Shown in pieces: positions 59,279 to 64,000 of a DNA stretch of 64,000 bases (position 1 is the first letter of the stretch; every line of letters begins with the position of its first letter). The notes under the pieces were generated by a model. That model saw nothing but the letters and a program-made list of their open reading frames with translations. It was not told the DNA's origin and ran no database searches. A program made the position numbers and the translations under genes. The DNA is taken from assembly GCF_043194295.1 (NCBI RefSeq), contig NZ_JBAFVK010000012.1; one strand, 5' to 3'. The DNA is from Xanthobacter autotrophicus. Lineage in GTDB: Bacteria; Pseudomonadota; Alphaproteobacteria; Rhizobiales; Xanthobacteraceae.

Positions 59279-60244
59279 GTGGCGGTCTATACGGACGTTT
59301 CGCCGGCAGAGCTTGAAGCCTTCCTGTCCGGCTACGATGTCGGCACGCTCACCTCTTTCCATGGCATCGCGGAAGGGGTGGAGAACTCCAACTTCCTGGT
59401 CCAGACCACGCGCGGCAGCTACATCCTCACCCTCTATGAGAAGCGGGTGAACCGGGACGACCTGCCCTTCTTCATCGGCCTCATGGAGCATCTGGCGGCG
59501 CGCGGCCTGTCCTGCCCGCAGCCGGTGGCGCAGCGGTCCGGGGCGGTGCTGTCGGAGATCGCCGGGCGGCCGGCGGCCATGGTCACCTTCCTGCCGGGCG
59601 TCTCGGTGCGGCGGCCCACGGCGGAGCATTGTGCCGAGCTGGGGCGGGGCCTTGCCCAATTGCATCTGGCCGGGGCGGACTTCGCCCTCAGGCGGGCCAA
59701 CAACCTCTCCGTCGCCGGCTGGCGCCCCCTGTTCGAGGCGGCGGACGGCGAGGCGGACGGTGTCGCGCCGGGCCTTGCCGCCGCCATCGAGGCGGAGCTG
59801 GCGACGCTTGAGGCGAGCTGGCCGCAGGGCCTGCCGTCAGGCGTGATCCATGCGGACCTGTTCCCGGACAACGCCTTTTTCCTCGACGAAAAGCTCTCGG
59901 GCATCATCGACTTCTACTTCGCCTGCACTGACTTCCTCGCCTATGACGTGGCGGTATGCCTCAACGCCTGGTGCTTCGAGCAGGACGGCTCCTATAACGT
60001 CACCAAGGGGCGGGCGCTTCTGTCGGGCTACGAGGCGGTGCGTCCCCTGTCGGCCGCGGAGAAGGCAGCGCTGCCGCGCCTCGCCCGTGGCGCCGCGCTG
60101 CGCTTCCTGCTCACCCGCCTCGTGGACTGGCTGAACGTGCCCGAGGGCGCTTTGGTGCGCCCCAAGGACCCGCTGGAATATCTCAAGAAATTGCGCTTCC
60201 ACCAGGCGGTGGATAGCGCGCAGGATTACGGTCTGGCGGCATGA
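59279..60244 (+). CDS. thrB: Homoserine kinase, APH-like type
   Basis: 321 residues from a GTG. Phosphorylates homoserine for threonine synthesis. It has the aminoglycoside phosphotransferase fold (type II ThrB of alphaproteobacteria and pseudomonads) with catalytic VIHADLFPDNAFF and metal site GIIDFYFAC. It lies three bases after ispH, and its stop overlaps the rnhA start. Confidence 0.93.
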   Translation: MAVYTDVSPAELEAFLSGYDVGTLTSFHGIAEGVENSNFLVQTTRGSYILTLYEKRVNRDDLPFFIGLMEHLAARGLSCPQPVAQRSGAVLSEIAGRPAAMVTFLPGVSVRRPTAEHCAELGRGLAQLHLAGADFALRRANNLSVAGWRPLFEAADGEADGVAPGLAAAIEAELATLEASWPQGLPSGVIHADLFPDNAFFLDEKLSGIIDFYFACTDFLAYDVAVCLNAWCFEQDGSYNVTKGRALLSGYEAVRPLSAAEKAALPRLARGAALRFLLTRLVDWLNVPEGALVRPKDPLEYLKKLRFHQAVDSAQDYGLAA

Positions 60245-60696
60245 AAGAGGTGGCGGTGTTCACGGACGGGGCCTGCTCGGGCAATCCCGGCCCCGGGGGC
60301 TGGGGCGCGATCCTGCGGTTCGGCGCCCACGAGCGGGAGCTGAGCGGCGGCGAGGCCCTCACCACCAACAACCGCATGGAACTGATGGGCGCCATCTCCG
60401 CGCTGGAGGCGCTGAAGGAGCCGTGCACGGTAGATCTGCACACCGACAGCAACTATCTGAAGGACGGCGTCACCAAGTGGATGCACGGCTGGAAGCGCAA
60501 CGGCTGGCGCACCGCCGACAAGAAGCCGGTGAAGAACCAGGACCTGTGGGAGCGCCTGGATGAGGCGCTCAAGCGCCACACCCTGCGCTGGCATTGGGTG
60601 AAGGGCCATGCCGGCCACGCCGAAAACGAGCGCGCGGACGAACTGGCCCGCGCGGGCATGGCACCGTTCAAGCTGAAGGGCCGGCTCAGCGGCTGA
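60241..60696 (+). CDS. rnhA: Ribonuclease HI
   Basis: 151 residues. Cleaves RNA in RNA:DNA hybrids. The DEDD active site is complete: FTDGACSGNPGPGGWG, RMELMGAI, LHTDSNYLKDG and NERADELA. ATG overlaps the thrB stop (ATGA). Last gene of the ispH-thrB-rnhA operon. Confidence 0.96.
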   Translation: MKEVAVFTDGACSGNPGPGGWGAILRFGAHERELSGGEALTTNNRMELMGAISALEALKEPCTVDLHTDSNYLKDGVTKWMHGWKRNGWRTADKKPVKNQDLWERLDEALKRHTLRWHWVKGHAGHAENERADELARAGMAPFKLKGRLSG

Positions 60697-60721
60697 AGGC
60701 GCGCGGCGCCGGCCGCCGGCG

Positions 60722-60925
60722 CTATTTCTTCTGGGCCGCCGCTTCCTGCTTCTTGCGCTCGATGCAGCGCGAGATGAGGGTCGAGCGGTCTGCTTGCTTG
60801 GCGGGCGGGTTCTCCGCCTGACAGGCTGCACGGATCTGATCGATGGACTTGGTGCCCTGTGCGTGGGCCTCGGGTGTGGCCAGCAGCACAAGTGCCGGCG
60901 CGAACATCCAAACGGACGGTTTCAT
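60722..60925 (-). CDS. Small exported PsiF-like protein
   Basis: 67 residues with a signal peptide (ending EAHAQG) and a mature part of about 44 residues with two cysteines (RAACQAE, ISRCIER) and a Lys/Gln-rich end. Spacing of the cysteines resembles PsiF repeats. GGAGGG precedes the start. Function unknown. It is convergent with rnhA, 25 bases away. Confidence 0.7.
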   Translation of the reverse strand: MKPSVWMFAPALVLLATPEAHAQGTKSIDQIRAACQAENPPAKQADRSTLISRCIERKKQEAAAQKK

Positions 60926-60963
60926 TCAACAGCCCTCCATCTCTCCGGCGAATGGCCGCGAGG

Positions 60964-60978
60964 ATTCCCTGAGGGAAT
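60964..60978 (-). promoter_or_regulatory. Palindrome upstream of the small exported protein gene
   Basis: ATTCCCT-G-AGGGAAT, perfect 7-1-7, 39 bases upstream of the start codon at 60925, so a likely regulator site. It lies in a 411-bp space (60926-61336) before the RND adaptor gene; the rest of that space shows no clear element. Confidence 0.5.
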
Positions 60979-61336
60979 GATACACTTTTGGGTTGTGGTC
61001 TGGAAGTCGTCGTGTGGCGGCCGAGACAGGCCGGCTCGCGGGGAAGTGATGGGCTGCTGGGTGAGCGCGGCCTGCCTGCTGGACTAGGCTCGCTCCAACC
61101 ATCTTCATGTCCTGACGGTGTTTCTCTTGCCGTCATGACCGATGCCGCGCTGCCGCTGCGGCGATGACACGCCGGCCGACAATCGTGGCCTCCGCCGAGA
61201 TGAACCGTTTTGCATCGCAGCAGCGTGTGCTATCGGATGCGCCGTCTTCCGGTTTCGGCTCGTCGGTTGCGGGAGGTGCCGAACCTTCTTCACATCTTCG
61301 TTGGCGGACGTTTGTCCGTCGAGGAGCCGGATTGCC

Positions 61337-62527
61337 ATGACGCTTGCCCCGACGCTTGCCCCGCGCCTTTGGGTCGTTCTTATTGCGTTTGCCCTGCCGC
61401 TCGCCGCGTGCGGACAGCCGTCCGCCCAGCAGCAGGGCGCGCCGCCCCCGCCCCAGGTGACGGTGGCCACGCCGCAGACCAAGACCGTCACCGACCAGGA
61501 CGAATATGTGGGCCGCTTCGTCGCCATCGACGAGGTGAACGTGCGCGCCCGGGTGGCCGGCTATCTGGACAAGATCCATTTCACCGACGGCCAGATGGTG
61601 AAGGAAGGCGACCTGCTCTTCACCATCGACCAGCGCCCGTACCTGATCGCCCTCGACCAGGCCAAGGCGAACCTCGACCAGGCCAACGCCAATCTCGACT
61701 TCACCAAGGCCGACCTCGACCGCGCCAAGACGCTGCTGGAGGATCGCACCTCTAACGCCATCTCCAAGCAGGCCTTCGACCAGCGCACCCAGGCCGCGCG
61801 CGCCGCGGCGGCGACGGTGCTGTCGCAGCAGGCGGCCGTCCATTCGGCCCAGCTCGACCTCACCTTCACCGAGGTGCGCGCCCCGGTGTCCGGCCGCATC
61901 GGCGACCGCCGGGTTTCGGTGGGCAATTATGTGGCCGCCGGCTCCGGCGCCACACCCACCCTCTTGGCGGTGATCGTCTCCATCGATCCCATCCGCTTTG
62001 AATTCACCATCGACGAGGCCTCGCTGCTGCGCATCCTGCGCCGCAAGGGCGGGGCGGACGTCTCCGGCGACCCGGTCACCCTCAAGCTGATCGACGACAA
62101 GGGCTTCATCCACCAGGGCAAGCTCGACTTCCTGAACAACGTCATCGACCGGGAAACCGGCACCATCCGTGGCCGCGCCGTGTTCGACAACAAGAACGGC
62201 CTGTTCCGCCCCGGCATGTTCGCCCGCATCCGCCTCGATTCCTCCGCCCCCTACCAGGCGCTGGCCGTGCCGGACGTTGCCATCGGCACCGAGCAGGTGA
62301 ACAAGTTCGTCTATGTGATCGGGCCCGAGAACAAGGTGCTGCAGAAGGTGGTCACCCTGGGGCCGCTGGTGGGCGACATGCGGGTGATCCGCTCCGGCCT
62401 CACGGCGGACGACAAGGTGGTGGTCAACGGCCTGATGCGCGTGCGGCCCGGCATCACCGTCAATCCGCAGATGGCGGAGGCCAGCCCTCCGCCCGGAGCC
62501 GCCCCCGCCGCCTCCGCCGCGAAGTGA
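61337..62527 (+). CDS. RND efflux periplasmic adaptor (membrane fusion protein)
   Basis: 396 residues. Lipoprotein signal with lipobox LAAC, so anchored to the inner membrane facing the periplasm. Adaptor blocks in order: barrel/lipoyl VTDQDEYVGRFVAIDEVNV and ARVAGYLDKIHF, coiled-coil hairpin (about 90-150), lipoyl return FTEVRAPVSGRIGDR, beta-barrel and membrane-proximal domain. AcrA/MexA family. Start at 61337 with AGGAG upstream. Nine bases separate its stop from the pump ATG. No repressor gene is adjacent and no outer-membrane channel gene is in view. Confidence 0.93.
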   Translation: MTLAPTLAPRLWVVLIAFALPLAACGQPSAQQQGAPPPPQVTVATPQTKTVTDQDEYVGRFVAIDEVNVRARVAGYLDKIHFTDGQMVKEGDLLFTIDQRPYLIALDQAKANLDQANANLDFTKADLDRAKTLLEDRTSNAISKQAFDQRTQAARAAAATVLSQQAAVHSAQLDLTFTEVRAPVSGRIGDRRVSVGNYVAAGSGATPTLLAVIVSIDPIRFEFTIDEASLLRILRRKGGADVSGDPVTLKLIDDKGFIHQGKLDFLNNVIDRETGTIRGRAVFDNKNGLFRPGMFARIRLDSSAPYQALAVPDVAIGTEQVNKFVYVIGPENKVLQKVVTLGPLVGDMRVIRSGLTADDKVVVNGLMRVRPGITVNPQMAEASPPPGAAPAASAAK

Positions 62528-62536
62528 GGTGAGAAG

Positions 62537-64000
62537 ATGCGCTTCTCACACTTCTTCATCGACCGGCCCATCTTCGCCTCGGTGGTGTCCGCCGTCGTCA
62601 TGATCCTCGGCGCGGTGACCTACCTGCGCCTGCCCGTGGCCCAGTATCCCGACATCGCCCCGCCGGTGATCACGGTGACCGGGCAATATCCCGGCGCCTC
62701 GGCGGAGATCGTCGCCGAGACGGTGGTCGCGCCCATCGAGCAGCAGATCAACGGCGTGGAGCGCATGCTCTACCTGTCGTCCAACTCGACGGCGGACGGC
62801 CGCTTCTCCATTTCCGTCACCTTCGACATTGGCACCAACCTCGACATCGCCCAGGTGCAGGTGCAGAACCGCGTCGCCATCGCCCAGCCGCGCCTGCCGA
62901 GCGAAGTGCAGCAGGTGGGTGTGGTCACCGCCAAGTCCTCGCCCGACCTGATGCTTGTGGTGAGCCTGTATTCGCCCGACGGCTCGCGCGATCCGCTGTT
63001 CATCTCGAACTTCGCCAATATCGAGATCAAGGACGTGCTCTCGCGCATCGACGGCGTGGGCTCCATCACCGTGTTCGGCTCGCGCGAATACGCCATGCAG
63101 ATCTGGCTTGACCCGGACCGGCTGTCCCAGCTCAACCTCACCACCACCGATGTGGTGGCGGCGCTGAGGGCACAGAACGTCCAGGTGGCCTCCGGCGTGC
63201 TCAACGCGCCGCCGGTGCCGAACCAGCGCGCCTTCCAGATCGCGGTGCGCACCCTCGGCCGCCTCGCCGACGCCCAGGCCTTCTCCGACATCGTCATCAA
63301 GCAGACCGACCAGGCGCTGGTGCGGCTGAAGGACGTGGGCCGGGTGGAGATCGCGGCGCAGGACTATGCCTCCACCTCATTCCTCGACAAGGACATCTCG
63401 ATCCAGCTTGGCGTGTTCCAGCGCCCCGGCTCCAACGCGCTTGCCACCGGCAACGCGGTGGTGGCGGAGATGGCGCGCATCGGCAAGACGTTCCCCGAGG
63501 GATTGAAGTACGGCATCTATTACAACCCCACCCAGTTCATCCAGCAGTCGGTGGACGCGGTGGTGCATACCATCGGCGAGGCCATCGTGTTGGTGGTGCT
63601 GGTGGTGATCCTGTTCCTGCAGAGCTGGCGGGCGGCGATCATCCCCATCCTCGCCATCCCGATCTCGCTCATCGGCACGTTCTTCGTCATGGGCCTGTTC
63701 GGCTTCTCGTTGAACAACCTGTCCCTGTTTGGCCTGGTGCTGGCCATCGGCATCGTGGTGGATGACGCCATCGTGGTGGTGGAGAATGTGGAGCGCAACA
63801 TCGAGGCCGGGCTCTCCCCGCGCGATGCCGCCTACAAGACCATGGACGAGGTGGGCGGCGCGCTGGTGGCCATCTCGCTGGTGCTGTCGTCGGTGTTCGT
63901 GCCCACCGCCTTCATCACCGGCCTGTCGGGCGAATTCTATCGCCAGTTCGCCCTCACCATCGCCGGCTCGACCCTGATCTCGCTCCTGGTGTCGCTGACC
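62537..64000 (+). CDS. RND multidrug efflux pump (AcrB family), 3' truncated by window
   Basis: 488 codons are visible and the frame is open to the last base. The start MRFSHFFIDRPIFASVV is typical of HAE-1 pumps. Motifs AQYPDIAPP and PGASAEIVAETV are seen in the porter region, and the proton-relay Asp pair is present in GIVVDDAIVVVENVER of TM4. With the adaptor upstream it forms a tripartite exporter, substrate unknown. GAGAAG precedes the ATG. Confidence 0.94.
   Translation, partial: MRFSHFFIDRPIFASVVSAVVMILGAVTYLRLPVAQYPDIAPPVITVTGQYPGASAEIVAETVVAPIEQQINGVERMLYLSSNSTADGRFSISVTFDIGTNLDIAQVQVQNRVAIAQPRLPSEVQQVGVVTAKSSPDLMLVVSLYSPDGSRDPLFISNFANIEIKDVLSRIDGVGSITVFGSREYAMQIWLDPDRLSQLNLTTTDVVAALRAQNVQVASGVLNAPPVPNQRAFQIAVRTLGRLADAQAFSDIVIKQTDQALVRLKDVGRVEIAAQDYASTSFLDKDISIQLGVFQRPGSNALATGNAVVAEMARIGKTFPEGLKYGIYYNPTQFIQQSVDAVVHTIGEAIVLVVLVVILFLQSWRAAIIPILAIPISLIGTFFVMGLFGFSLNNLSLFGLVLAIGIVVDDAIVVVENVERNIEAGLSPRDAAYKTMDEVGGALVAISLVLSSVFVPTAFITGLSGEFYRQFALTIAGSTLISLLVSLT

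Noticed and set aside
1..64000. Prophage, insertion sequence, integron or toxin-antitoxin pair
   Set aside because: No integrase, transposase, phage structural gene, attachment-site pair or paired small toxin gene could be recognised, and gene order is that of a stable core chromosome.

Overview
The window is GC-rich chromosomal DNA with alphaproteobacterial gene content and order. It carries dapF-mtaB-ftsY, purM-purN, uvrC-pgsA-moaD-moaE and ispH-thrB-rnhA, the cell-cycle regulator TrcR (DUF1013), an IalB-type protein, a PmtA-type phospholipid methyltransferase, divergent katA/oxyR, and three beta-barrel proteins of the Omp25/Hbp type. This fits the Hyphomicrobiales, most likely Xanthobacteraceae or a close relative; the family placement is inference from content, not a phylogeny. 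I recognise no phage, transposase, CRISPR array or replication origin.

Layout. 1-9 kb: end of a GAF-GGDEF diguanylate cyclase, elongator tRNA-Met, PmtA-like methyltransferase, mnmA, an IalB-like protein, a quinone oxidoreductase, DUF1232, thpR, a repeat-rich DUF3300 secreted protein and a GyrI-like secreted protein. 9-13 kb: dapF-mtaB-ftsY, with two perfect hairpins in front. 12.9-16.3 kb: a tightly packed minus-strand operon of MDR dehydrogenase, degenerate 6-pyruvoyl-tetrahydropterin synthase homologue, GT4 glycosyltransferase and methyltransferase; it is the best candidate for an undescribed pathway. 16.4-25.9 kb: OpgH-like glucosyltransferase, DinB protein, an 837-residue exported protein built of three repeated modules, a small exported protein, aquaporin, a tandem repeat array, and katA/oxyR with a palindromic operator. 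26-31.6 kb: purMN, a cytosolic molybdenum oxidoreductase, a TerC-family membrane protein with a truncated second copy of its promoter and 5' end, and ndk.

31.7-38.8 kb: a TetR/aldo-keto reductase divergon with a clear operator, an orphan sulfate-binding protein behind two palindromes, a thioredoxin-like [2Fe-2S] ferredoxin, and three overlapping signalling genes (CHASE3 kinase, single-domain response regulator, REC-HisKA_2 kinase). 39-44.2 kb: glutamylpolyamine synthetase-like enzyme with a polyamine-binding protein, then a DegT aminotransferase and a Gfo/Idh/MocA oxidoreductase. 44.4-47.5 kb: panD and three porin-like proteins. 47.7-54 kb: uvrC, pgsA, moaDE, an SDR, and the two subunits of a 3-oxoacid CoA-transferase. 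54-64 kb: an overlapping ChbG/YdjC-type deacetylase and membrane GT2 pair resembling lipid A amino-sugar machinery, a tandem Usp protein, trcR, ispH-thrB-rnhA, a small exported protein, and an RND efflux adaptor and pump, the pump running off the window end.

Non-coding structure is unusually readable: several strong terminators, at least five palindromic operator candidates, and a dispersed intergenic repeat whose head forms a tandem array at 23.1 kb and whose full form, with a long hairpin, occurs at 35.5 and 50.0 kb.
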